A DNA stretch of 64,000 nt, taken from Virgibacillus siamensis. Lineage in GTDB: Bacteria; Bacillota; Bacilli; Bacillales; Amphibacillaceae. The DNA lies in assembly GCF_900162695.1 (NCBI RefSeq), contig NZ_FUIH01000007.1, positions 3,100,001-3,164,000 on the forward strand, written 5' to 3'. The position numbers and the translations under genes were made by a program. Shown here piece by piece: positions 52,535 through 61,027 of this stretch. The first letter of the stretch is position 1. The number at the start of each line of letters is the position of its first letter. The notes under the pieces are model-generated. The model was given only the letters and a program-made list of their open reading frames with translations, was not told the origin of the DNA and ran no database searches.

Positions 52535-52654
52535 ACATCACTTGTCTCCATTATATATCTGTTCCCATTTAAAAGAAATATGAATCCACCCGTTTTAACG
52601 AATATACTTCATTCCCGCAACAAATACTATGCTACAGTATGGGAGGATATTCAG

Positions 52655-53233
52655 ATGAACAAAGAGGAATTATACGTTGAGATTCAACATTTAAAAAGTG
52701 AACTTGGCAAGCTGCTGGATCAGCACTGGCATAGCTATTCAAACGTGGACAGTATGTATTTTTGGATTAATCTTGCGGTCTTAATTATCCCATTGATTGT
52801 ATTATATTTTGCTGCCGACCGATCACGGTTATTTGAGGTCTGTTTTTTCGGATACACTACTCATGTCATCTGGATCAACGTGGATAATTATTTAACCGAT
52901 CAGATTTATTTAAATCATGTACACAGTCTAGCCCCATTTCTCATGCAGGGGTTTACGGTCTCTGCCGTATTGTTTCCTGTAACATGCATGCTTCTCTATC
53001 AGTACTGCACCAATCATGATCGAAACTTTTATTTTTACGCAATCCTTTGGGCAGCTGTCATGGGATTCGGTTACAATTATCTGAGTGAAAAGCTAGGCAT
53101 GATCAAGTTGCATCATAACATGCATTTTTTCTACCTGTTTCTGATTAACATTGCTGTCAGTTACATCTCACTCTGGCTGACAAAGCTGTTTCTTTTCGTA
53201 AAGCACCATACCAAAAAGGATGCTTCCCATTGA
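52655..53233 (+). CDS. Membrane protein of unknown function
   Basis: A 192-residue protein with an N-terminal cytoplasmic helix (EELYVEIQHLKSELGKLLDQH) and about five hydrophobic segments from residue 38 on. Tyr, His and Asn are frequent in the loops. The ATG at 52655 follows GGGAGG at eight bases; the frame from 52580 adds a poor leader. No family is recognised. A hairpin overlapping the stop codon ends the gene. Confidence 0.7.
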   Translation: MNKEELYVEIQHLKSELGKLLDQHWHSYSNVDSMYFWINLAVLIIPLIVLYFAADRSRLFEVCFFGYTTHVIWINVDNYLTDQIYLNHVHSLAPFLMQGFTVSAVLFPVTCMLLYQYCTNHDRNFYFYAILWAAVMGFGYNYLSEKLGMIKLHHNMHFFYLFLINIAVSYISLWLTKLFLFVKHHTKKDASH

Positions 53234-53252
53234 TATTTCATGGAAAGCATTC
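53218..53252. terminator. Bidirectional hairpin between converging genes
   Basis: GGATGCTTCCCAT pairs with ATGGAAAGCATTC around a loop of nine bases, followed by TTTTATTATT on the plus strand. It overlaps the stop codon of the membrane-protein gene and lies just past the ABC exporter stop. Confidence 0.75.
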
Positions 53253-53263
53253 TTTTATTATTT

Positions 53264-54979
53264 TTAACGCAATTGTACCTTATGCAAATGGGCGAAAATC
53301 CCGTCACGCTTTAACAATTCTTCATGACTTCCTTCTTCTTCTATCCCGTCTTTTGTCACAACCATAATTCGGTCGGCATTCTTAATGGTGGCCAGCCGAT
53401 GGGCAATGACAAGGGTTGTCCGGTCTTTGGACAGTTCGGTCAATGCCTTTTGAATAATGGTCTCTGTTTCGGTATCTAGTGCCGATGTTGCTTCATCCAA
53501 AATAAGAATCGGCGGGTTCTTCAAAAACATGCGGGCAATCGCAATCCGCTGTTTCTGACCGCCAGACAATTTTAATCCGCGCTCCCCGACTTGTGTTTCG
53601 TATCCGTCCGGCAGTTCCCGGATGAATTCTTCCATATGGGCCTGACGGGCGGCACGTTCAATCTCTTCTTTCGTTGCATCGAGCTTTCCATATGCAATAT
53701 TTTCCCGTAGTGTGCCGGTGAATAGAAAGACATCCTGCTGCACAATGCCGATCTGCTTACGAAGCGATTCCTTTGTCATATCGCGTAAATCCATTCCATC
53801 GATCATGATGCTGCCGCGGTCAACATCATAAAACCGGGGAATCAGCGAACATATCGTTGTTTTACCGGCGCCGGACGGACCAACAAATGCGATTGTTTCC
53901 CCTTTATGAATCGCAAAGCTTAAGTCATCCAACACCGAACCTTGTGTTTTTTCATAACCGAATGACACGTGATCAAACGTTATATTACCCTTCAACACCG
54001 GTACATCAACTGCATCCTTATGATCGACAACATCCGGCGCCACATCAAGCATATCGATAAACCGTTTGAATCCGGCCATCCCCTTTGGATACAATTCAAG
54101 CAATGCAGTAATTTTTTCAATCGGTTTAAACAGAACATTGACATAAAGCACAAAGCCAACAAGTTCCCCGGTTGTCAGGCTATTATTAAACTCCAGCCAT
54201 GCCCCGTACACGAGTACAATCAATATAATCAGCCGCATCATCATGTAAATGTTGGAATGAACAAATGCCATCACTTTATATGCGCCAACTTTTGCTTTGC
54301 GAAAACTGTAATTATCCTTTGTAAAACGTTCCATTTCAAATGGTTCATTCGTGAAAGACTGAACAACACGGACACCCGATACGGAATCTTCCACCCGGGC
54401 ATTCACCTCTCCAATATCCTGATACATTTTATGCCATGCCTTATTCATTTTAATATTGCAATAAGCAATCAGGAAAATAAGAAATGGAACGGCAATCAGA
54501 ATAATCAAGGCAAGCTGTGCATTCTGATAAAACATAATCCAAAATGCACCTACAAACGTCATAATGGCAATAAAGAAATCTTCCGGTCCGTGGTGGGCAA
54601 GTTCACCAATGTCAAAAAGGTCGTTCGTAATCCGGCTCATTATGTGCCCTGTCTTTGTATTGTCAAAAAAACGAAACGACTGCCGCTGGACATGCTGAAA
54701 CAAATCCTGCCGCATATCCGTCTCGATATTTACCCCAAGCTTATGGCCGAGATATGTAACGACATACTGCAAAAACGTACTCAGCAAATAAATAAGCAGC
54801 AGCCCGATACTGACAAGCACAATTAAATCCCAATTATTCTTTGGCAAAAGCTGATCGATAAATGCCTGTACCGCAACTGGAAAAGCAAGTTCCAGCAATG
54901 CCACAATGACTGCCGATGTGAAATCAACAATAAACAGCCGGCGGTGCGGCTTATAATAAGAAAAAAATCGTCTGATCAT
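53264..54979 (-). CDS. ABC exporter half-transporter (YwjA-like)
   Basis: A 571-residue half-transporter: six membrane segments (residues about 15-310) and a C-terminal ATPase with Walker A GPSGAGKTT, Q-loop QQDVFLF, signature LSGGQKQR, Walker B LILDEATSALD and the switch AHR. It probably works as a homodimer exporting a lipid, peptide or drug. IRRFFSYYKPHRRLFIVDFTSA resembles B. subtilis YwjA. The ATG at 54979 follows AAGGAAG; the longer frame adds an unlikely leader. The substrate is unknown. Confidence 0.9.
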   Translation of the reverse strand: MIRRFFSYYKPHRRLFIVDFTSAVIVALLELAFPVAVQAFIDQLLPKNNWDLIVLVSIGLLLIYLLSTFLQYVVTYLGHKLGVNIETDMRQDLFQHVQRQSFRFFDNTKTGHIMSRITNDLFDIGELAHHGPEDFFIAIMTFVGAFWIMFYQNAQLALIILIAVPFLIFLIAYCNIKMNKAWHKMYQDIGEVNARVEDSVSGVRVVQSFTNEPFEMERFTKDNYSFRKAKVGAYKVMAFVHSNIYMMMRLIILIVLVYGAWLEFNNSLTTGELVGFVLYVNVLFKPIEKITALLELYPKGMAGFKRFIDMLDVAPDVVDHKDAVDVPVLKGNITFDHVSFGYEKTQGSVLDDLSFAIHKGETIAFVGPSGAGKTTICSLIPRFYDVDRGSIMIDGMDLRDMTKESLRKQIGIVQQDVFLFTGTLRENIAYGKLDATKEEIERAARQAHMEEFIRELPDGYETQVGERGLKLSGGQKQRIAIARMFLKNPPILILDEATSALDTETETIIQKALTELSKDRTTLVIAHRLATIKNADRIMVVTKDGIEEEGSHEELLKRDGIFAHLHKVQLR

Positions 54980-55131
54980 GATTGGCACTTCCTTTATTTC
55001 ATATACAAAAGAAATTATACGTTTAACGTACCGGAATAGCAACGAAATAAAGCCGTGTTTTGAAAAAGGTTGGCAAGGTTGTCCACACATCCGCATATAT
55101 ATGTAGCAGAATGTCTGTGGAGGTGTGTTTT

Positions 55132-55512
55132 ATGAAGAAGTTACCGATGGAAAAATGGATTTGTTATGCTGTTGGTTTTGTGTTTATTTCAACCGGTGCA
55201 TTGAAGCTGGTGGAACAGGATTTTAAACTGGTTTTTACCGATTTGGGATTGCCATATCCGCATACAGTGCTGTATCTGGTTGCTGCTGCAGAAATTGTGT
55301 GCGGTGCACTCGTTGCTGCCAGACTCTATTTAAAACGAGCGACCGCACCCTTGATTTTTATTATGCTGGCAGCCATTTTCCTTACTAAAATTCCCGTATT
55401 GACGATGAACGAAGGGATTTTACAATTCCTGTTTCAGGCAAGACTTGATATTGTCGTACTTATTCTGTTGATCCTTATCTGGCAGCAGGCACCAGGCAAA
55501 CTGCTGAAATAG
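55132..55512 (+). CDS. DoxX-like membrane protein
   Basis: The 126-residue protein has four hydrophobic segments in the DoxX/SURF4-like pattern: FVFISTGALKLVE with the conserved small-Lys region in the first, and VAAAEIVCGALVAA in the second. Members of this family link to redox and thiol stress, but the function is not defined. GTGGAGGTG precedes the ATG at 55132. It converges with the ABC-2 permease gene, three bases apart. Confidence 0.8.
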   Translation: MKKLPMEKWICYAVGFVFISTGALKLVEQDFKLVFTDLGLPYPHTVLYLVAAAEIVCGALVAARLYLKRATAPLIFIMLAAIFLTKIPVLTMNEGILQFLFQARLDIVVLILLILIWQQAPGKLLK

Positions 55513-55514
55513 AC

Positions 55515-56345
55515 TTAAGCTTCTGCTTTTGAAAATCGTATCGTCGCAAATACAACAAAAACGGCTCCGATAATGCCAACTACAATAGCTTCCTGTGCAA
55601 ACGTGATGACATGATCGAATATTTCCAGGTCTAGCCCCATCGCCTGGCGCATTGCAGCACTCATTGTTTCCGGCTGAAGGATGATATCTTTGAACATATC
55701 AACTGAATATGTGAGCGGGTTTATTTTTACGATAATATCCATCCACAATGGCAGTCCGTTCAGCGGGAACATGGCCCCGGATAAAAACAGCATCGGGAAC
55801 AACAGAATTTGAATGACCATTTGAAATCCTTGTGCTGTTTTTAATGTGCTGGCAATCAACAGACCGATGGACGAAATCGTAAATGCAACCAAAAACATGA
55901 CCGGAATCAACTGCAAAATCATCGATATGGAGATGGATACGCCGATAAACGGTACGAATATGAGCATCATCAATCCCTGTATAACAGCAACCGTTGTTCC
56001 GCCAAGCACTTTTCCGATGGCAATGGAGACACGTGACATCGGTGAAACAAGAATTTCACGCATATAGCCGAATTCTTTATCCTGTACGACCGACAGTGCT
56101 GAAAAGATGGCAGTATTAAAAACAGTCATCCCAATGATGCCCGGGAACATAAATTCCACAAAGTCAAAATCAGCGAGCGGACCGCTTCCGGATGAACCGC
56201 CAAGCATCGCCTGCATAGCACCGCTCATTCCGCTCCCGAATAAAATCAGAAACATAAACGGCATTGCAAACGAACCGATTAAGCGCCCACGGTCACGGAA
56301 AAACTTAATAATATCACGCTGCCAGACAGCAAATACCGCTTCCAT
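55515..56345 (-). CDS. ABC-2 type permease (DrrB-like)
   Basis: The 276-residue permease has six hydrophobic segments and the ABC-2 family block FGYMREILVSPMSRVSIAIGKVLGG (about residues 90-115). LFPMLFLSGAMFPLNGLPLWM is the conserved region near segment five. With the DrrA-type ATPase it would export a drug or lipid. Its start shares one base with the ATPase stop, so the two genes are coupled. Confidence 0.9.
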   Translation of the reverse strand: MEAVFAVWQRDIIKFFRDRGRLIGSFAMPFMFLILFGSGMSGAMQAMLGGSSGSGPLADFDFVEFMFPGIIGMTVFNTAIFSALSVVQDKEFGYMREILVSPMSRVSIAIGKVLGGTTVAVIQGLMMLIFVPFIGVSISISMILQLIPVMFLVAFTISSIGLLIASTLKTAQGFQMVIQILLFPMLFLSGAMFPLNGLPLWMDIIVKINPLTYSVDMFKDIILQPETMSAAMRQAMGLDLEIFDHVITFAQEAIVVGIIGAVFVVFATIRFSKAEA

Positions 56346-57310
56346 TAACGTCCCCTCCTCATCATGGCTTTATTTTTCTTGGAAACAGTTTCTTCCCGGA
56401 TTTCACGACCGGTCAATTGCAGGAACACATCGTTTAACGTTGGCCTCCGCAAATTAACTGTTAAAATTTCAATCGGAAACTCTTTCACAAATTGAACCAG
56501 AAATGCACTTCCCTGATCCACCTGAAACGTTAATGCACGATCAGATTCCTTCACTTCACACCCATACATTTCCGCAATAGCTGTTTTGGCATCCTCATTA
56601 TCGGCGGTGCTGATTTCGATAATATCGCCGCCAACATTGGTCTTCAGATTATCCGGTGTATCGAGTGCAATCAGCTGACCATGATCCATTACCGCCACTC
56701 GATCACATATTTCCGCTTCATCCATATAATGAGTCGTCAGAAAGATCGTAATCCCTGCCTTTTTCTTCAGGCGCAGAATATATTCCCAAATATGGTTTCT
56801 CGTCTGCGGATCAAGTCCAACTGTCGGCTCATCAAGAAACAACACACGCGGATAGTGGAGCAGTCCGCGGGCAATTTCCAGCCGCCGTTTCATACCGCCG
56901 GAAAAGGTTTCAACCACTTGTTTACGCTTGTCAGCAAGATCCACGATTTCCAATACTTCCTGAATACGTGCTTCCCGTTTTTCTTTTGGTACTTTATAAA
57001 ACCGGCAATGGAGCATCAGATTTTCATTCGCTGTTAACTTTTCGTCCAGCGTTGATTCCTGAAAAATAAGACCAATGCTTTCCCGAACGCGGTTTTTCTC
57101 TTCTACAATATTAAATCCGTTGATTAGTGCTTCCCCGCCGGTTGGTTTTATGATGGTCGATAACATGTTGATTGTTGTACTTTTTCCGGCTCCATTTGGT
57201 CCGAGAAAGCCAAATATTTCGCCTTCCCCGACAGTCAGGTTTACCCCTTTTACCGCCTCAAAATTCTTATAGCGTTTCTTCAGCCCATCTACCTCAACAA
57301 TCGGTTTCAT
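56345..57310 (-). CDS. ABC ATPase, daunorubicin-resistance (DrrA) type
   Basis: A 321-residue ATPase: Walker A FLGPNGAGKSTTINML, Q-loop FQES, signature FSGGMKRRLEIARGLLHYP, Walker B VLFLDEPTVGLDPQTRNHIWEYI and switch TTHYMDEAE. The DrrA-type C-terminal domain is present (PTLNDVFLQLTGREIRE). The ATG at 57310 follows GGGAGGA, and the gene overlaps the end of the MarR gene by 17 bases. MarR, ATPase and permease form one operon. Confidence 0.9.
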   Translation of the reverse strand: MKPIVEVDGLKKRYKNFEAVKGVNLTVGEGEIFGFLGPNGAGKSTTINMLSTIIKPTGGEALINGFNIVEEKNRVRESIGLIFQESTLDEKLTANENLMLHCRFYKVPKEKREARIQEVLEIVDLADKRKQVVETFSGGMKRRLEIARGLLHYPRVLFLDEPTVGLDPQTRNHIWEYILRLKKKAGITIFLTTHYMDEAEICDRVAVMDHGQLIALDTPDNLKTNVGGDIIEISTADNEDAKTAIAEMYGCEVKESDRALTFQVDQGSAFLVQFVKEFPIEILTVNLRRPTLNDVFLQLTGREIREETVSKKNKAMMRRGR

Positions 57311-57782
57311 TCCCCGTGGTTCCTCCCTTTTCATTATCATTCCGGTTCAAAACATCCTGGAGCAATTCCAGACCGGTAGTAATCCGGTTCAATTCTTCCG
57401 CAGTTGCTCCATTCGTCATATCCGCCATAAATCCGGTAATTGTACTGCTGACGGAATCCTTTAATTGCAGTGCTTTATCTGATAACGAAATCTGTACAAT
57501 TCGTTTGTCTTCCATTTTCCGCGTCCGAATGATCAGTTCGTTTCGTTCCAGCCGGTCCAAAATACTCGACACCGTACTTGCAGCCAGGCTGAATTCGTTG
57601 CTGATGTCACTTACCTTGCAATCCGGATGCTTCGATACATACGTTAAAATCATAATTTGCGGCGGGGTCAGCCCCATGCCGCGAAGTGATCTTCGCAGCC
57701 GTTTGTTAATCATTGCATTTATTTGACGGAGCATATCTGCAATATGTCTCCCTGTTTCTGTAGAATCATTATGCATAAGCAT
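57294..57782 (-). CDS. MarR-family regulator of the ABC exporter operon
   Basis: The 162-residue protein has the MarR winged helix (LTPPQIMILTYVSKHPDCKVSDISNEFSLAASTVSSILDRLERNELIIRTRKMEDKRIVQI, about residues 38-100). It probably represses its own operon with the ABC exporter and is released by the exported compound. The ATG at 57782 follows AAAGGAAAG. Upstream lies a DnaA-box cluster shared with htrA's 3' region. Confidence 0.88.
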   Translation of the reverse strand: MLMHNDSTETGRHIADMLRQINAMINKRLRRSLRGMGLTPPQIMILTYVSKHPDCKVSDISNEFSLAASTVSSILDRLERNELIIRTRKMEDKRIVQISLSDKALQLKDSVSSTITGFMADMTNGATAEELNRITTGLELLQDVLNRNDNEKGGTTGNETDC

Positions 57783-57857
57783 CTACTTTCCTTTCGCATT
57801 CGAATATTTCGTATGCTAAATAATTTATCATACTCCGGTTCTCATGTAAATGGAATA

Positions 57858-57993
57858 TTATCCACAAAGTTATCCACATATGCACAAATGTTCGCAGTTA
57901 TTTTGTTATAGAATATTCGTTCCGTACTAGATATTGTTTTTTATAAACATTTTATTCACAGGTTGGGGATAACTATAGGTTCGCTGTGTATAA
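57858..57993. promoter_or_regulatory. DnaA-box cluster between the MarR gene and htrA
   Basis: TTATCCACA occurs at 57858-57866 and 57870-57878 (12 bases apart, same strand), TTATTCACA at 57952-57960, and TTATACACA on the minus strand at 57985-57993. The minus strand at 57964-57972 has a one-mismatch box (TTATCCCCA). All but the last fit TTWTNCACA. Clusters of this kind near oriC bind DnaA in B. subtilis and restrain initiation. Confidence 0.7.
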
Positions 57994-58016
57994 AAATGAA
58001 AAATTCATTCACAAAA

Positions 58017-58045
58017 AAATAAGCTACCCAATTGGATAGCTTATT
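58017..58045 (-). terminator. Terminator after htrA
   Basis: AATAAGCTA and TAGCTTATT arms with inner CC/GG pairs and a short loop are followed on the minus strand by TTTTTTT. The stem overlaps the htrA stop codon. Confidence 0.85.
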
Positions 58046-59249
58046 CCTGAATACCTAATTTAATGGTTGTCTGTTTCTTCTTGCCATCACGATAGAATGT
58101 TACTTTTAAGGTATCACCGACTTGTTTTTCCTTGTAAAGGATCTTTCGCAAATCAATCATGTTCATGACTTTTTTGCCGCCGATTTCCGTAATGACATCA
58201 AGCCGTTTCATTCCGGCCTGATCTGCTGGAGAAAGTGGATCGACTGTCCAGACATAGACACCGCCTTCCACATTATCCGGAAGATTTAATGTCTTATCCC
58301 ATTCCGTTTGCGGAACTTCATCAAGGGAATAGATTTCAACCCCCATGTACGGTCTTGTAATTTTCCCTTTTGTCTCCAACTCCTGAATGATCGGTCTTGC
58401 TGTATCAATTGGAATGGCGAACCCGATACCTTCCACAGATGTTTCATTAATCTTCATGGAGTTGATTCCAATCAATTGCCCTTTAATATTGATTAGTGCA
58501 CCGCCACTATTTCCGGGATTAATTGCTGCATCGGTTTGGATTACTTCCGCCTGCCAGTCTGCACGGCCATCCTGGTTAAAATCCTGTGGAATCGTTCGCT
58601 GTTTTCCACTGATTACGCCGGTGGTAACCGATCCGGAAAACTTCATTCCGAGAGGATTTCCAATTGCGATTGCCGGTTCACCTACTTTGACAGAATCCGA
58701 GGAACCCATCTTTATCGTATTTGTCACGTGCTTCCCTTTCATACGCAATACAGCTAAATCGGAAAAAAGATCGCTTCCGAGAATCTCAGCCTGAACCCGG
58801 GTGTCGTCCGAGAGTACTACTTCCACCGTATCCGCGCCTTCTATCACATGGTGGTTAGTGATAACATACGCATATCCGTCTTTTTTCTTGTAAATAATAC
58901 CGGAACCCGTTCCAGCCTGATCATCTTCCTGCTGTTCCCAAAAGTTGCCTTGATGCTGAATATTAATGACACCGACGACAGCCTTTGAAACTTCATTCAC
59001 GACATCGGTAATTTGTGTCGATACATCAAGTGAAACCTGTTCAGTTGCTTGAAATCCGTCATTGCCGTCACCGGAACCAGCTGAGTTCGTGCCCCCTAAC
59101 CATGAACCAGGTAATATATCTGACCTCAATATGCTCGGCAATGCGACTAATACAATAATCATGCCAATGATAATACCGGAAAGAACCGGAACCAGCCACC
59201 TGCGATTCTTTTTCGGGTTTGGCACATAATCCTCATCAAAATATCCCAT
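58041..59249 (-). CDS. htrA: HtrA-type serine protease, membrane-anchored
   Basis: The 402-residue protease has one membrane segment (about residues 18-40), so its trypsin-like domain faces outside. The triad is His133/134 in TNHHVIEG, Asp164 in SDLAVL and Ser248 in NPGNSGGALI. One PDZ domain follows (about 300-400; MKRLDVITEIGGKKV). It degrades misfolded exported proteins. Its place after walJ matches HtrC/YyxA of B. subtilis. GGAGATGGG precedes the ATG, and a terminator follows. Confidence 0.93.
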   Translation of the reverse strand: MGYFDEDYVPNPKKNRRWLVPVLSGIIIGMIIVLVALPSILRSDILPGSWLGGTNSAGSGDGNDGFQATEQVSLDVSTQITDVVNEVSKAVVGVINIQHQGNFWEQQEDDQAGTGSGIIYKKKDGYAYVITNHHVIEGADTVEVVLSDDTRVQAEILGSDLFSDLAVLRMKGKHVTNTIKMGSSDSVKVGEPAIAIGNPLGMKFSGSVTTGVISGKQRTIPQDFNQDGRADWQAEVIQTDAAINPGNSGGALINIKGQLIGINSMKINETSVEGIGFAIPIDTARPIIQELETKGKITRPYMGVEIYSLDEVPQTEWDKTLNLPDNVEGGVYVWTVDPLSPADQAGMKRLDVITEIGGKKVMNMIDLRKILYKEKQVGDTLKVTFYRDGKKKQTTIKLGIQE

Positions 59250-59315
59250 TGACCCATCTCCTTCAGTTAAAAGGATTGTACAGTTCTATAGTATTACCGG
59301 TTTCCGGAATTATCA

Positions 59316-60101
59316 TTATACAACTTCATAAAGTGGTGTTGCTGTTTTTGGATCGGTATCATGTAAATCAAGCTTTATTCCGCGTTCCTCCAGCACATTG
59401 TTTACCGACATGCGTGCCAAATCTTTCATATTATTGTCCTGGCTTAGGTGTGCCAAGTAGATCCGTTTTGTTCTGTTGGAAATAATATCACCCAAGGCAA
59501 GTCCGCAATCTTCGTTGGAAACATGCCCGGAATCACCCAGGATACGACGTTTTACATTCCACGGATAACGGCCCATCCGCAGCATGCTGACATCGTGATT
59601 GGCTTCAAAAATGTAAGCATCTGCATCTTCCACGGTCTTTTTAATCCGTTCGGAGACATAACCCAGGTCCGTAACAAGCGCTACCTTTTTCCGGTCATGG
59701 TGAAAAGTGAAAAACATTGGCTCTGCCGCATCATGGGATACTCCGAATGACTCAATATCCATGTCGTGAAACGTTTGAACTTCCCCTGTTTCAAACGTAA
59801 ATTTCTGATCCGGGGAAATCGACCCGATAGAATTTTCCATTGCATTCCACGTCTTTTTATTAGCATAGATCGGCAAATTGTACTTTCGGGCAAAAATCCC
59901 CAGACCCTTAATATGATCACTATGTTCATGTGTCACCAGAATACCGGACAATTCAGCCGGATTAACTTGAATTTCGCCAAACAGCCTGTCCATCTGTTTC
60001 CCGCTCAGCCCTGCATCAATGAGAAGTTTTTCTTGTTCTGATTCAATATAAAATGCGTTTCCGGTACTGCCTGAAGCTAGTACACTAAAACGTAATGTCA
60101 T
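59316..60101 (-). CDS. walJ: WalJ (YycJ) metallo-beta-lactamase fold protein
   Basis: The 261-residue cytoplasmic protein has the metal-binding motif THEHSDHIKG and the later SNEDCG and HLSQDNN features of the YycJ family, typically a nuclease-like fold. WalJ has been linked to coordination of cell division and DNA replication and to the WalK pathway. It overlaps walI by four bases (ATGA). Confidence 0.93.
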   Translation of the reverse strand: MTLRFSVLASGSTGNAFYIESEQEKLLIDAGLSGKQMDRLFGEIQVNPAELSGILVTHEHSDHIKGLGIFARKYNLPIYANKKTWNAMENSIGSISPDQKFTFETGEVQTFHDMDIESFGVSHDAAEPMFFTFHHDRKKVALVTDLGYVSERIKKTVEDADAYIFEANHDVSMLRMGRYPWNVKRRILGDSGHVSNEDCGLALGDIISNRTKRIYLAHLSQDNNMKDLARMSVNNVLEERGIKLDLHDTDPKTATPLYEVV

Positions 60102-61027
60102 TCTGTCTCACTCCGTTTAGGTTCTGTCAGCTTTTTATCGATGTGATCCATCACAAATTCTTTTAGTCTGCTCTCTTCACCGGTTGTTCCAATTTTTTTC
60201 AATATAGAATTCCCAGCAGTTTTCAAAAATTCCAATTCATTACTGGAAAACACCCGATTTTCGATTGCGTTGACATAAAAATTCTCTTCTTTATTCACCG
60301 TGATGGTCCATGTTGGCGCAAACACCTGTTCACCGGTGTCAAGCGGAATTCTCGTATGGAAGCCGATATTAACATCGGTTATTTCATCCCCGGATTCCAG
60401 CAGATTATTATCGAATAATACATTAATCGCCTGTTTTGGCTTAATCAATGAATTCTGGTCTCCTGGTGTTTGCGTTTCGCCAAGCATTGTCTGTGTGTAA
60501 AAAATCATCTCGTTATCATCATTTAAGAAAACAAGAATAATGCCGCTTTCATTAAAGTATATCGGTCTTCCTTTCTTTTGCTGAAAAAGGATCAGTACAT
60601 TCATTTCCTTGTTCCAATCCCAATATATATAACTGTCTGGAGACATAATGAATGGTTTTATCTGCTCTGCCATGATGTCTCCGGATGTATTTTCCTGAAC
60701 CGGGACAGGCTCCTCAAATTTTGCCAGCATAAGTGTTTTGTTTATCGTTTCCGCTTCGAGATTTGTTTGATCATCCAATGCTTTTTCATCTTTTTTGGTA
60801 AAACTTTTTTGCTTTACAGAAATAAAAGATTCCTCCAGCTGCTGTGCAGGCAAATCCGCGGAAATCGTTATATCCTCATCCTCAAGGTCCTCATCGACAG
60901 TTGATATTTCTGTTTCTGCGATATCGAAATCCGCTTCCTTTTGTTTCTGAAAAAACATAACAAGCAAGTAGATATCCAGAACGAGGAAGCAGAGGATAAA
61001 TAATATTTTAATTTGTTTCCATTGCAT
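60098..61027 (-). CDS. walI: WalI (YycI) regulator of WalK
   Basis: The 309-residue protein has one N-terminal membrane segment (KILFILCFLVLDIYLLVMF) and an extracellular domain related to that of WalH. With WalH it binds WalK at the membrane and tunes its activity. The ATG at 61027 (MQWKQIK), seven bases after GGTGGAG, gives the normal YycI start; it overlaps the walH end by 20 bases. Confidence 0.92.
   Translation of the reverse strand: MQWKQIKILFILCFLVLDIYLLVMFFQKQKEADFDIAETEISTVDEDLEDEDITISADLPAQQLEESFISVKQKSFTKKDEKALDDQTNLEAETINKTLMLAKFEEPVPVQENTSGDIMAEQIKPFIMSPDSYIYWDWNKEMNVLILFQQKKGRPIYFNESGIILVFLNDDNEMIFYTQTMLGETQTPGDQNSLIKPKQAINVLFDNNLLESGDEITDVNIGFHTRIPLDTGEQVFAPTWTITVNKEENFYVNAIENRVFSSNELEFLKTAGNSILKKIGTTGEESRLKEFVMDHIDKKLTEPKRSETE

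Noticed and set aside
53969..54826. Plus-strand frame of 285 codons inside the ABC exporter gene
   Set aside because: It mirrors the exporter's membrane region; His- and Asn-rich composition and lack of a ribosome site mark it as a shadow.
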